This document shows, piece by piece, positions 1 through 5,993 of a stretch of DNA of 14,286 nucleotides. The first letter of the stretch is position 1, and every line of letters starts with the position of its first letter. This DNA is from Mycobacterium sp. (GTDB taxonomy: Bacteria; Actinomycetota; Actinomycetes; Mycobacteriales; Mycobacteriaceae), in contig VERS01000007.1 in assembly GCA_018882545.1 (NCBI GenBank), positions 1 through 14,286 of the forward strand. The letters run 5' to 3'. A program made the position numbers and the translations under genes. The notes under the pieces are model-generated. The model was given only the letters and a program-made list of their open reading frames with translations, was not told the origin of the DNA and did not search any database.

Positions 1-7
1 TATCCCG

Positions 8-41
8 TACCATTGGTTTATCGGCCGAGATCCTTCGGCCG
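8..41 (+). promoter_or_regulatory. candidate ssrA promoter and upstream hairpin
   Basis: A TANNNT-type -10 box (TACCAT, 8-13) would start transcription near base 20, giving a precursor with about 30 nt of leader before the mature tmRNA 5' end. The leader holds a perfect inverted repeat, CGGCCGA at 22-28 and TCGGCCG at 35-41, with a 6-nt loop. The hairpin could be the terminator of a gene left of the window or part of the precursor trimmed by RNase P. The -35 region lies at or beyond the window edge, so the promoter call is weak. Confidence 0.3.
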
Positions 42-50
42 GTGGTGCGA

Positions 51-419
51 GGGGCTGAACGGTTTCGACTTCGCGCATCGAATCAAGGGAAGCGTGCCGG
101 TGCAGGCAAGAGACCACCGTAAGCGTCATTGCAACCAATTAAGCGCCGATTCCAATCAGCGCGACTACGCCCTCGCTGCCTAAGCGACGGTGAGTCTGTC
201 AGACCGGGAGAGCCCTCGGCCCGGACCCTGGCATCAGCTAGAGGGATCCACCGCTGGAGTCCGGTCGCGGGACGCAGCGGGACAACCCACAGCGACTGGG
301 ATCGTCATCCTGACTTGTTCGCGTGAGCAGGAGATCCGAGTAGAGACCTAGCGAACTGCGCACGGAGAAGTCTTGAGGGAATGCCGTAGGACCCGGGTTC
401 GATTCCCGGCAGCTCCACC
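51..419 (+). ncRNA. ssrA: transfer-messenger RNA (tmRNA, ssrA)
   Basis: tmRNA rescues ribosomes stalled on broken mRNAs: it enters as alanyl-tRNA, then templates a degradation tag. The 5' GGGGCTG (51-57) pairs with CAGCTCC (410-416) as a 7-bp acceptor stem. The third pair is G53-U414, the alanine-identity G-U. The T-arm GGTTCGATTCC lies at 396-406. The tag frame reads ADSNQRDYALAA from 145 to 180, then TAA at 181-183, which matches the mycobacterial tag class ending in ALAA. The genome encodes CC but then G at 420 instead of A, so the terminal A of CCA would be added after transcription. The 3' end from 394 is duplicated at 1535, marking this gene as an integration site. The 3' end is placed at the encoded CC. 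Confidence 0.97.
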
Positions 420-420
420 G
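394..420 (+). repeat. direct repeat copy 1 (attL, inside ssrA)
   Basis: First of two identical 27-bp copies. It covers the tmRNA T-arm, the 3' acceptor strand and the CC end, so recombination here leaves a working tmRNA. Confidence 0.85.
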
Positions 421-424
421 GAAG

Positions 425-455
425 CAGGCCAAGGCCACAAGCCCTGGCCTGTTTC
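425..455 (+). terminator. terminator of ssrA
   Basis: The stem pairs 425-435 with 441-451 (CAGGCCAAGGC against GCCCTGGCCTG, one A-C mismatch) around a CACAA loop, followed by TTT. It starts 5 nt after the tmRNA end. A very similar hairpin with the same loop and 13 identical central bases follows the second copy of the tmRNA end at 1568-1600. The incoming island therefore seems to have brought its own replacement terminator. Confidence 0.75.
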
Positions 456-686
456 GTGGCCTACACACGCTCTGGAGCCGCCTGACCGTGCGCGCGTTGT
501 GGCGACCGCGCTTCTTGCCCAGATCCGCGGCCGCTCGCATCAACAGCAACCCAGGCTGTTTTCACCCGAGACCGTCCAGCGCGCCACTGCCCGGCCTGTC
601 CGTCGTCCTTCCAGGGGTCAAGGAGCACCCGACGCCCCCGCGCGATGCTTTCTGAACTGATCGAACACTGCCTGCGCCCGGTAACT
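456..686. other. non-coding left arm of the ssrA island
   Basis: No convincing gene was found between the ssrA terminator and the vapB promoter. The open frames here on either strand extend into the tmRNA and resemble no protein family. This stretch is probably the left arm of the integrated element. Confidence 0.5.
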
Positions 687-711
687 GCTACGAAATAGCT
701 ACACTCGTAGC
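687..711 (+). promoter_or_regulatory. vapBC promoter and operator
   Basis: A perfect inverted repeat, GCTACGA (687-693) and TCGTAGC (705-711), abuts the vapB ATG at 712. A -10-like TACACT (700-705) lies within it, 6 nt before the ATG, so the transcript would start at or beside the start codon (leaderless). Antitoxins of type II modules usually bind such dyads to repress their own operon, which is the inferred role here. Confidence 0.6.
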
Positions 712-972
712 ATGTCTGAAGTCGCCTCCCGCGAACTGCGCAACGACACGGCCGGGGTGCTGCGCCGGGTTGCCGCCGGGGAAGTCGTCACCATCACGGT
801 GAAAGGCAAGCCAGTCGCCCGGCTTACCGCGGCCCAGCCTGGTCGGCGACGGTGGTTGTCCGGCATCGAACTAGCCCAGCGCCTGAAGCGGGCCCAAGCT
901 GACCCCGGACTGCGCGACGATCTGGCTCGCCTGGCGGGAGACACCACCGACGACCTCGGACCGATTCAGTGA
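712..972 (+). CDS. vapB: VapB antitoxin (Phd/YefM-type)
   Basis: This 86-aa protein is the antitoxin of a type II pair. It would bind and neutralise the VapC nuclease and repress the operon. The N-terminal half has the Phd/YefM pattern: a short strand, SRELRNDTAGVLRRVAAGE near residues 7-25, then a TITVKGKPVARL strand ending near residue 38. The charged C-terminal half (residues 45-86) is the part that usually wraps the toxin. The ATG lies directly after an inverted-repeat operator and appears to be a leaderless start, with no Shine-Dalgarno sequence. The stop codon overlaps the vapC GTG by 4 nt, so the two are translationally coupled. It lies inside the ssrA island and may stabilise it. Confidence 0.88.
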   Translation: MSEVASRELRNDTAGVLRRVAAGEVVTITVKGKPVARLTAAQPGRRRWLSGIELAQRLKRAQADPGLRDDLARLAGDTTDDLGPIQ

Positions 973-1367
973 TTCCGGCGGGTGTGCTCGACACCTCGGT
1001 ATTCATCGCGAACGAGACGGGCCGCCCGCTCGACGAATCGGCTATGCCCGAGGAAGTCGCCACGACCGTCATCACGCTGGGCGAACTCAATGCAGGTGTG
1101 CTCGCCGCCGGCTCTGCCGACGTTCGTGCGAGACGGCTGGCCACACTCGATGCAGTCGCCGACATGGTGGCGCTTCCGGTCGACGAAGAAGCCGCGCCTG
1201 TCTGGGCGCGGTTGCGTGTGCACCTAGCCGAAGCGGGACGGCGGATGGGCGTCAATGATTTGTGGATCGCGGCGATTGCGGTATCGCGGGGGTTGCCTGT
1301 CGTCACACAGGACGACGACTTCACGGCTCTCGAAGGCGCAGCCGGTTTCATCGCGATTCGGGTCTGA
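969..1367 (+). CDS. vapC: VapC toxin, PIN-domain ribonuclease
   Basis: A 132-aa PIN-domain protein. VapC toxins are Mg-dependent RNases that usually cut tRNA or rRNA and stop translation when the antitoxin is lost. The acidic active-site set is intact: D8 in the N-terminal VLDTSVFIA, E39 in TLGELNAG, D97 in GVNDLWIAA, and D115-D117 in TQDDDF. The length is normal for the family, so the toxin looks functional. The GTG start overlaps the vapB stop by 4 nt (GTGA). It is the last gene of the ssrA island. The RNA target cannot be predicted from sequence. Confidence 0.9.
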   Translation: MIPAGVLDTSVFIANETGRPLDESAMPEEVATTVITLGELNAGVLAAGSADVRARRLATLDAVADMVALPVDEEAAPVWARLRVHLAEAGRRMGVNDLWIAAIAVSRGLPVVTQDDDFTALEGAAGFIAIRV

Positions 1368-1425
1368 CGTTGCCGCTTTCAGCCTGGGTGCGCCAGCGCC
1401 TGGATCCGTCCCGAGCAGATAACGG

Positions 1426-1442
1426 TGTTGACGCCGTCAACA
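1426..1442. repeat. 17-bp palindrome near attR
   Basis: TGTTGACG and CGTCAACA flank a single central C, a perfect 8+1+8 palindrome. It lies about 60 bp after vapC and 93 bp before the second 27-bp repeat. More GACG/CGTC half-sites follow at about 1477-1493. No gene is visible from 1368 to 1534. The position suits protein-binding sites of an attachment region, but a vapC terminator or an unrelated operator is possible. Confidence 0.4.
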
Positions 1443-1534
1443 ACTCTCGCGTTACCCCGGGTGTTTTTGCGTCGTCTGACGTACTGTGGCGTCATCCGGT
1501 CCAGCATTTCTCCAGTTCAGGGCGTTTTCCAGAG

Positions 1535-1561
1535 CGGGTTCGATTCCCGGCAGCTCCACCG
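1535..1561 (+). repeat. direct repeat copy 2 (attR, truncated tmRNA end)
   Basis: Identical 27-bp copy of the tmRNA 3' end without the rest of the gene. The identity starts abruptly at 1535 and ends at 1561. It is followed by a terminator resembling that of ssrA, which suggests that sequence to the right of it is the original chromosomal flank. Confidence 0.85.
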
Positions 1562-1567
1562 ACATAG

Positions 1568-1600
1568 CAGAAGGCCAGGGCCACAAGCCCTAGCCTTCTG
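1568..1600 (+). terminator. terminator after attR, likely the original ssrA terminator
   Basis: The stem pairs 1568-1581 with 1587-1600 (CAGAAGGC and GCCTTCTG at the base, one C-A mismatch) around a CACAA loop, followed by TGTGT. It shares GGCCACAAGCCCT with the hairpin directly after ssrA. It probably served ssrA before insertion and may now terminate vapBC transcription. Confidence 0.65.
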
Positions 1601-1742
1601 TGTGTCTTGTCAACGCCCGCGTAGTCGCAGGCCGAAGCTTACGAGATCGGCCGCTCTCTGGACTAAGTCAGCCAATGCCTTCGGGTCCTGCTGTGGTCGC
1701 CATCTGCCGATCGTATCGCCGGACGGGCATCTATTGAAACGC
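1601..1742. other. intergenic flank between island and operon
   Basis: No gene was recognised. An open frame runs through here into the RidA-like gene, but the promoter at 1743-1771 places the true start downstream. Confidence 0.5.
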
Positions 1743-1771
1743 TTGCAAAAGATGGAGGGCCGACTTAGCAT
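1743..1771 (+). promoter_or_regulatory. promoter of the RidA-HD-P450 operon
   Basis: TTGCAA (1743-1748) and TAGCAT (1766-1771) are spaced exactly 17 nt, close to a housekeeping -35/-10 pair. The -10 box ends 7 nt before ATG 1779, predicting a leaderless mRNA that begins at the start codon. Confidence 0.6.
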
Positions 1772-1778
1772 CGCCTAC

Positions 1779-2261
1779 ATGTTGGAACCGTTACAAGAAA
1801 CAACCCCCGAACGGCGGCTGGCGGAAATGGGCATTGAGCTGCCTGATCCGTTCCCGCCGGCAGGCGAATACGTCAACGCCGTGCGCACCGGCCGGCTGCT
1901 CATTCTCGGTGGCCACATTCCGTTCAGCCCGCCGGAAACGCTTGTCCTGGGCAAGCTGGGGGCCGACCTCGACATTGCCGCCGGCCGGCAGGCGGCCCGC
2001 TTCGCCGCGATCAGCGCGCTGGCCACCATTCGGTCGGCGCTGGGAAGCCTCGACGCTGTGAGGCAGGTCGTCTTACTTCGGGGTGTGGTTAACGCGGCCC
2101 CCGATTTCATCGGCCATACCCAGGTGATCGACGGAGCGTCAGAGGTCTTCGTTGGAGTATTCGGTGATGCCGGGCGCCACGCCCGCCTCGCGGTGGGTAT
2201 GTCGTCGTTGCCGGCGAACCTCGCTCTGGAAATCGAAGTGACGCTGGAGGTCGCCAAGTGA
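1779..2261 (+). CDS. RidA/YjgF-like protein (UK114-like subgroup 1)
   Basis: A 160-aa member of the RidA/YjgF/UK114 family, whose better-known members hydrolyse reactive enamines and imines. The order fits the 'UK114-like 1' subgroup: PERRLAEMGIELPDP near residues 10-24, YVNAVRTGRLLILGGHIP (31-48), a GKLG-D strand (58-63), NAAPDF (105-110), VIDGASEVFVGVFGDAGRHAR (116-136), and an ALEIEV strand near the end. R136 aligns with the substrate-binding arginine of RidA. ATG 1779 was chosen because a TTGCAA-17-TAGCAT promoter ends 7 nt before it. An ATG at 1752 would sit inside that promoter. The stop overlaps the HD gene by 4 nt. Its presence suggests that an unstable imine or enamine arises in the pathway; the substrate is unknown. 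Confidence 0.85.
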   Translation: MLEPLQETTPERRLAEMGIELPDPFPPAGEYVNAVRTGRLLILGGHIPFSPPETLVLGKLGADLDIAAGRQAARFAAISALATIRSALGSLDAVRQVVLLRGVVNAAPDFIGHTQVIDGASEVFVGVFGDAGRHARLAVGMSSLPANLALEIEVTLEVAK

Positions 2262-2962
2262 GTGTCGATTCGACGCTGGCTGTCGTCGGTCGTCTCGGCC
2301 GAGCGCAGTTGGAGCAGACGATGCGGCGGGCGGCGCGGCGATTGGGCGTTGATCGGCCCGAGCCCGTGCTACTCGACACCGTCGCCATCCCGGACTCTCC
2401 GGTCGCTGTGGAAGCCGCGAACGTACTGAGTGCCCAAGCGCCCACTGTTCTTGCCGCGCATAGCTATCGCGCCTATCTCTTCGGCGGGCTGCTCGGGACC
2501 CGGGATGGATTGGACTGGGATCCCGAACTGCTCTTCTTGGCCGCCATGCTGCACGACCTCGGGCTGACCGAATTCCTCGGCGGCGAAGGGCCTTTCGAGC
2601 AGCGCGGGGCCGCGGCGGCCCACTCCTGGCTGCAGGCTCGCGGCTGGCCCGAGGATCGGGCCTCGATCGTCGCGGATGCCATCCGCATACATCTCGACGT
2701 CGGCCGCGCAGGGCGGGAACGACCGGAGATCGCACTGCTGCACTTCGGCACCGCGGCGGACGTGACCGGCATGCGGATCGAAGACATCCACCCGGAGACC
2801 GTCGCGGAGGTGATCGACGCCTATCCACGACAGGGTTTCAAGCGGTTCTCCGCCGACAAGATCCGCTCCGAGGTCAGATCTCAACCACGTTCGGCCACCG
2901 CGGCGCTGTGCCGCTGGGGCCAATTCCCCTGGCGTATCTCGCATTCACCGTTCCCGGAGTGA
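2258..2962 (+). CDS. HD-domain hydrolase, cyanamide-hydratase-like
   Basis: This 234-aa protein has the HD metal-binding pattern in the arrangement of the cyanamide hydratase group: H68 in AHSYRAYLFG, H99-D100 in AAMLHDLGLT, a second histidine cluster (H122 in AAAHSWL, H145 in IRIHLD), and D168 in LLHFGTAADVTG. Characterised relatives hydrate cyanamide to urea, while many others are uncharacterised. The true reaction here is unknown. The GTG start overlaps the previous stop as GTGA and has GGAGG at 2246-2250, 7 nt upstream. The stop in turn overlaps the next gene. Placement between a RidA-like protein and a P450 argues for a pathway enzyme rather than an HD nucleotide phosphohydrolase, but this is inference. 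Confidence 0.8.
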   Translation: MSVDSTLAVVGRLGRAQLEQTMRRAARRLGVDRPEPVLLDTVAIPDSPVAVEAANVLSAQAPTVLAAHSYRAYLFGGLLGTRDGLDWDPELLFLAAMLHDLGLTEFLGGEGPFEQRGAAAAHSWLQARGWPEDRASIVADAIRIHLDVGRAGRERPEIALLHFGTAADVTGMRIEDIHPETVAEVIDAYPRQGFKRFSADKIRSEVRSQPRSATAALCRWGQFPWRISHSPFPE

Positions 2963-3270
2963 CGATGACACTGAATTTGGGCAAGGCGACCATGGCCACG
3001 CTGCTGGCCGCCGGTCTGATCTTTCTGCTGGCGTTGGTCCTCGGGATCTGGAAGTACCGCCAGATGGCCATCAGCCCAGAACATCTCGCGCATCCTTACG
3101 TCGACATCGCGCACCGATCCGTGCTGCTCTATGCGTTCGCGACGTTGCTAGTGGCCGTCTTCGTGGAACTCAGTGCATGGCCCGTCCTGGTCAACGCGAT
3201 GGCCGCCACCATCACCATCGGCTTCACCGTCCTGCTTACCGGCTTTCTGAAAGGGTGGCTCTTCTCGTGA
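2959..3270 (+). CDS. small membrane protein, three predicted helices
   Basis: I do not recognise a named family. The 103-aa product has three hydrophobic segments at about residues 12-31, 54-71 and 75-97, joined by a polar loop (residues 32-53) with several histidines, and almost no soluble part. The GTG start at 2959 is chosen because it forms a GTGA overlap with the upstream stop, like the other junctions in this operon. ATG 2965, two codons later, is the alternative. Its stop overlaps the P450 start by 4 nt. It could anchor or assist the P450, or move the substrate; nothing in the sequence decides this. Confidence 0.7.
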   Translation: MTMTLNLGKATMATLLAAGLIFLLALVLGIWKYRQMAISPEHLAHPYVDIAHRSVLLYAFATLLVAVFVELSAWPVLVNAMAATITIGFTVLLTGFLKGWLFS

Positions 3271-4586
3271 CAAACCTGTCGACCGTCCTGCTGCCGCCGT
3301 CGTCGAACAGTCGTCTCACCACACTGGGCTTCGTCGTCGACCGCCGTCGCACCATCGACCGCCAGGTCCAGAAGAACGGGCGCTGTTTCACCGCACAGGC
3401 CCCGGTGTTCGGCAAGACCGTAGTCGTCGCCGTTCCGGCGCTGGCCAAGCAGATCTTCACCACCAGCCCGGATGTCCTGCACAACATCCAGCCCAACCTC
3501 TCGCGGGCGTTCGGTCGGGGTTCGGTGTTCGCACTCGACGGTCCCGAACATCGCCGCCGACGAAAGCTTCTGACGCCGCCGTTTCACGGCAAGAGCATCA
3601 CGGCCTACGAGCGCATCGCCGAGGAGGAGACGCTTCGTGAGATTACGACCTGGCCGCAGCGGCAGGAGTTCGCGACCCTCGAACCGATGATGCGCATCAC
3701 CCTCAACGTCATTCTGCGGGGCGTGTTCGGGGCGGACGGCGCGGAGCTGGAAACGCTGCGTGACGTGCTTCCCAAGTGGGTGACTCTGGCATCCCGGCTC
3801 GTATTGCTTCCCATCCCGCGCACCGATGGCCGCTGGAATCCGTGGGCGAGATTGGACTCCTACCGGCGCACCTACGAGTCGGCGATCGACGGCCTGATCG
3901 GCCGAGCCCGCCAAGACCCGCGCCTCGACGAGCGGACCGACATCCTTGCGTTGTTTCTGCGCAGCACCTACGACGACGGATCGGCGATGACCCGTGCCGA
4001 GATCGGCGATGAGCTGCTCACCCTGCTGGCGGCCGGCCACGAGACCACGGGCTCGACACTGTCGTGGGTGTTGGAGCGGATCTCCCGTCACCCCGACGTC
4101 CTGCACCGACTGGTGGACGAAGCTGCGGGGGAGGGCAACGCCTACCGCCAGGCCACCATCCTGGAGACCCAACGCGTCCGGACGGTGATCGATCTCGCCA
4201 GCCGCCATGTCGCAGTGCCCGTGTATGAACTCGGCCCCTGGCGCATTCCCCAGGGGTACTCGATCATGGTCAGTCTGCGCGATCTGCACAGCGATCCCGC
4301 CGAGTTCCCCGACCCCGAACGGTTCGATCCCCAGCGGTTCATCAACGGCAAGCCCAACACCTTCGCCTGGGTTCCGTTCGGGGGCGGCACCCGCCGTTGC
4401 GTGGGCGCGGCCTTCGCCAACATGGAAATGGACGTGGTGTTGCGAACCATGCTGCGCACCATCACGATTCAGGCGACGGACAAGCCCGGAGAAAAGTCGC
4501 ACAACCGCGGCGTCGCCTACACACCGAAGCAGGGTGGCCGCATCGCCCTCCGCCATCGAAGTGAAGGAGGCGGCGACAAATCATGA
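3267..4586 (+). CDS. cytochrome P450
   Basis: A 439-aa heme-thiolate mono-oxygenase that would insert one oxygen atom from O2 using electrons from a ferredoxin and reductase, neither of which is encoded nearby. Hallmarks are complete: the I-helix oxygen-activation motif AGHETTGS (A256 to T261), the K-helix ExxR (E300, R303), the FDPQRF meander region, and the heme loop FGGGTRRCVGAAFA with ligand C378. The GTG start overlaps the preceding stop by 4 nt; a longer in-frame version from 3177 would overlap the membrane-protein gene by 94 nt and lacks support. The length is normal for a soluble bacterial P450. The CYP family and substrate cannot be assigned by eye. The operon context suggests oxidation of the same compound handled by the RidA-like and HD proteins. 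Confidence 0.93.
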   Translation: MTNLSTVLLPPSSNSRLTTLGFVVDRRRTIDRQVQKNGRCFTAQAPVFGKTVVVAVPALAKQIFTTSPDVLHNIQPNLSRAFGRGSVFALDGPEHRRRRKLLTPPFHGKSITAYERIAEEETLREITTWPQRQEFATLEPMMRITLNVILRGVFGADGAELETLRDVLPKWVTLASRLVLLPIPRTDGRWNPWARLDSYRRTYESAIDGLIGRARQDPRLDERTDILALFLRSTYDDGSAMTRAEIGDELLTLLAAGHETTGSTLSWVLERISRHPDVLHRLVDEAAGEGNAYRQATILETQRVRTVIDLASRHVAVPVYELGPWRIPQGYSIMVSLRDLHSDPAEFPDPERFDPQRFINGKPNTFAWVPFGGGTRRCVGAAFANMEMDVVLRTMLRTITIQATDKPGEKSHNRGVAYTPKQGGRIALRHRSEGGGDKS

Positions 4587-4885
4587 CGGTCGTGATCGTT
4601 CTTGCGGCGGTGTTCTTCGTCGGCATGGGACTCTTCGCGCTGGCCCGCCCGGCCACCCTGATCCGACCCTTCGGCATCGCTCTGCCCGTCGCGGAATCCC
4701 GGGCTGAGGTGCGCGCCGTCTATGGCGGCTTCGGTCTGGCGATCGCCGGCATGCTCGCATTGGCCGCCATGGGTCACTCCGCACGCGAGGGGATTCTCAT
4801 CACGGTGGCTTTAGCGTTGGGTGGGATGGCGTTCGGCCGTCTGGTCTCCGGGGCAGAAGGGCTGTTGACGTTTCGCGTCGCCTGA
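4583..4885 (+). CDS. DUF4345-like small membrane protein
   Basis: A 100-aa integral membrane protein with a first helix at residues 3-20 and further hydrophobic segments at about 46-62 and 69-85. The pattern of a GLFALARPATLIRPFGI segment followed by AVYGGFGLAIA resembles DUF4345, a family without known function. ATG overlaps the P450 stop as ATGA, and AAGGAGG lies at 4564-4570. It ends the plus-strand operon. Its TGA is one base from the stop of the gene on the other strand, so no terminator fits between them. Confidence 0.75.
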   Translation: MTVVIVLAAVFFVGMGLFALARPATLIRPFGIALPVAESRAEVRAVYGGFGLAIAGMLALAAMGHSAREGILITVALALGGMAFGRLVSGAEGLLTFRVA

Positions 4886-4886
4886 G

Positions 4887-5432
4887 TCACGGGTCGATGC
4901 GGGGCGAGGCGGCGTCCGCGATCGTTTCGATTGCCCGGCGGTCCTGATCGTCGAACCCGGTGTGGGCGTATGCCTTGATGACGGTTTCGATCGCCGCCGC
5001 GGCGCGTTCGGCAGCACCCCCACCTGTCGGTGCGGGCTCCAACAGGGGAATCAGTTCGCCGAGTTCATCCAACTCGATCAGCTCGGCTTCGATCTCAATC
5101 TTCTGAACCTGGCTACGAAGCCGCGCTGTGACGTCGTTGGGTGCGGGCGCGGGTCCGGTTTTGAGGCGTTGGCGTACCGCGCGCAGCGGGCGGACGACTT
5201 CGTGGTGCCATGCGTCGACGCGAACCCGGGCGGCATCGACGTCGGATGCCGTCAGCGCTTGGCGTCGCACCGCACCGACGTAGGCTGCGAAAAGGACCAC
5301 GGGGATGTCGACATCGTGGCGGCTCTGCAGATGCAGGCATGCCTCGGGCACGCCCTCGCGCGCGTAGAGCGCCAGGGCGAATCGCGTGACGGGCCGGTTC
5401 CCTTCGGCGGGCGGAGTTATCGGCCCTCCCAG
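4887..5432 (-). CDS. TIGR02444-like protein, start codon uncertain
   Basis: The body resembles the conserved hypothetical family TIGR02444: FALALYAREGVPEACLHLQ then DVDIPVVLFAAYVGAV, followed by a helical region (DAWHHEVVRPLRAVRQRLK) and an acidic, leucine- and glutamate-rich stretch. The function is unknown. The family's N-terminal FALALYAR block has no ATG, GTG or TTG close upstream. The nearest in-frame options are CTG at 5432 (used here), ATA at 5423 with GGGAGGG 3 nt before it, or a GTG at 5651 that would overlap UbiX by 235 nt. A GTG at 5351 would remove the conserved block. The end is certain; the start is not. It is the last gene of the UbiD operon, and its stop faces the DUF4345 stop across one base. 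Confidence 0.65.
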   Translation of the reverse strand: MGGPITPPAEGNRPVTRFALALYAREGVPEACLHLQSRHDVDIPVVLFAAYVGAVRRQALTASDVDAARVRVDAWHHEVVRPLRAVRQRLKTGPAPAPNDVTARLRSQVQKIEIEAELIELDELGELIPLLEPAPTGGGAAERAAAAIETVIKAYAHTGFDDQDRRAIETIADAASPRIDP

Positions 5433-5986
5433 CGGCGGTACAGCTCGTGGGAGATGTCGAACTGGTCGAGGAGCTTGCCGACGGTCTGGTTGAGCAGATC
5501 GTCGATGGTCTTGGGCTGGTGGTAGAACGCCGGGGCCGGCGGCATGACCGTCGCCCCGGCGAGGGTGACGGTCTCCATGTTGCGAATGTGGATGAGGGAC
5601 AACGGGGTTTCCCGCGGAACGAGCACCAGCCGGCGCCGCTCCTTGAGACACACATCGGCCGCGCGGGTCAACAGGTCACTGACGGCGCCGGTCGCGATGG
5701 TGGCCAAGGTCTTCATCGAACACGGCACCACCGCCATGCCGATGGTGCGGAACGATCCCGAGGAAATCGCGGCGCCGAAATCCCCCGGGTCGTACACCAC
5801 GTCGGCCAGAGCCTCGAAATCGCCTCGCTTGGCGCCCATTTCGAGCTCGATGGTCTTATCGGCCCCTCTGGAGACGACAAGATGGGTTTCGACGTCGGGA
5901 TGGTGGTGCAGCGCCTTCAGTGTGGCGAAGGCCAGGTGTGGGGCACTCGAGCCGCTGACACCGATGATCAGGCGTTGGCGTTGCAC
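5417..5986 (-). CDS. ubiX: UbiX-family flavin prenyltransferase
   Basis: A 189-aa enzyme that attaches a dimethylallyl group to FMN, making prenylated FMN, the cofactor of UbiD decarboxylases. Family motifs are intact: GVSGSSA at 9-15 for FMN binding, VVPCSMKTLATIATG at 86-100, LVPRETPLS at 122-130, and the C-terminal MPPAPAFYHQP at 148-158. The length is typical. The GTG start lies 7 nt after the SRPBCC stop with a GAGGG-type ribosome site spanning the gap. With the UbiD-type gene two places upstream it forms the usual cofactor-maker and cofactor-user pair, so its job here is very likely to supply that UbiD. Confidence 0.93.
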   Translation of the reverse strand: MQRQRLIIGVSGSSAPHLAFATLKALHHHPDVETHLVVSRGADKTIELEMGAKRGDFEALADVVYDPGDFGAAISSGSFRTIGMAVVPCSMKTLATIATGAVSDLLTRAADVCLKERRRLVLVPRETPLSLIHIRNMETVTLAGATVMPPAPAFYHQPKTIDDLLNQTVGKLLDQFDISHELYRRWEGR

Positions 5987-5993
5987 GCCGCCC

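Larger units (their letters stand above)
394..1561 (+). mobile_element. small island in the 3' end of ssrA, bounded by 27-bp direct repeats
   Basis: The 27 bases ending the tmRNA gene (394-420, T-arm through the acceptor stem plus CCG) recur exactly at 1535-1561. The sequence before the second copy is unrelated to tmRNA. This is the footprint expected when an integrase-mobilised element recombines within the tmRNA 3' end and restores the gene: 394-420 would be attL and 1535-1561 attR. The repeat-to-repeat distance is 1141 bp. The only genes inside are vapBC; no integrase, excisionase or transposase is visible. The element is therefore a decayed remnant or a non-autonomous cassette. The duplication is directly seen; the site-specific mechanism is inferred from the known use of ssrA as an attachment site. 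Confidence 0.75.

Noticed and set aside
373..660. 95-codon open frame overlapping the tmRNA 3' end
   Set aside because: It starts inside the structured tmRNA and has no similarity to a family; treated as chance.
1535..1561. A separate tRNA gene ending here
   Set aside because: Only a T-arm and 3' acceptor strand are present; the upstream bases form no D-arm, anticodon arm or matching 5' strand. It is a copy of the tmRNA end.
1425..1778. Upstream in-frame extension of the RidA-like gene
   Set aside because: It crosses attR, a terminator and the promoter at 1743-1771; family similarity begins after 1779.
3177..3266. Earlier P450 start at 3177
   Set aside because: The added residues overlap the membrane-protein gene and look like a shadow; GTG 3267 gives the normal length and the 4-nt overlap.
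3129..4556. Minus-strand open frame of 475 codons opposite the P450
   Set aside because: No recognisable domain; the plus-strand frame has complete P450 motifs and the operon overlaps.
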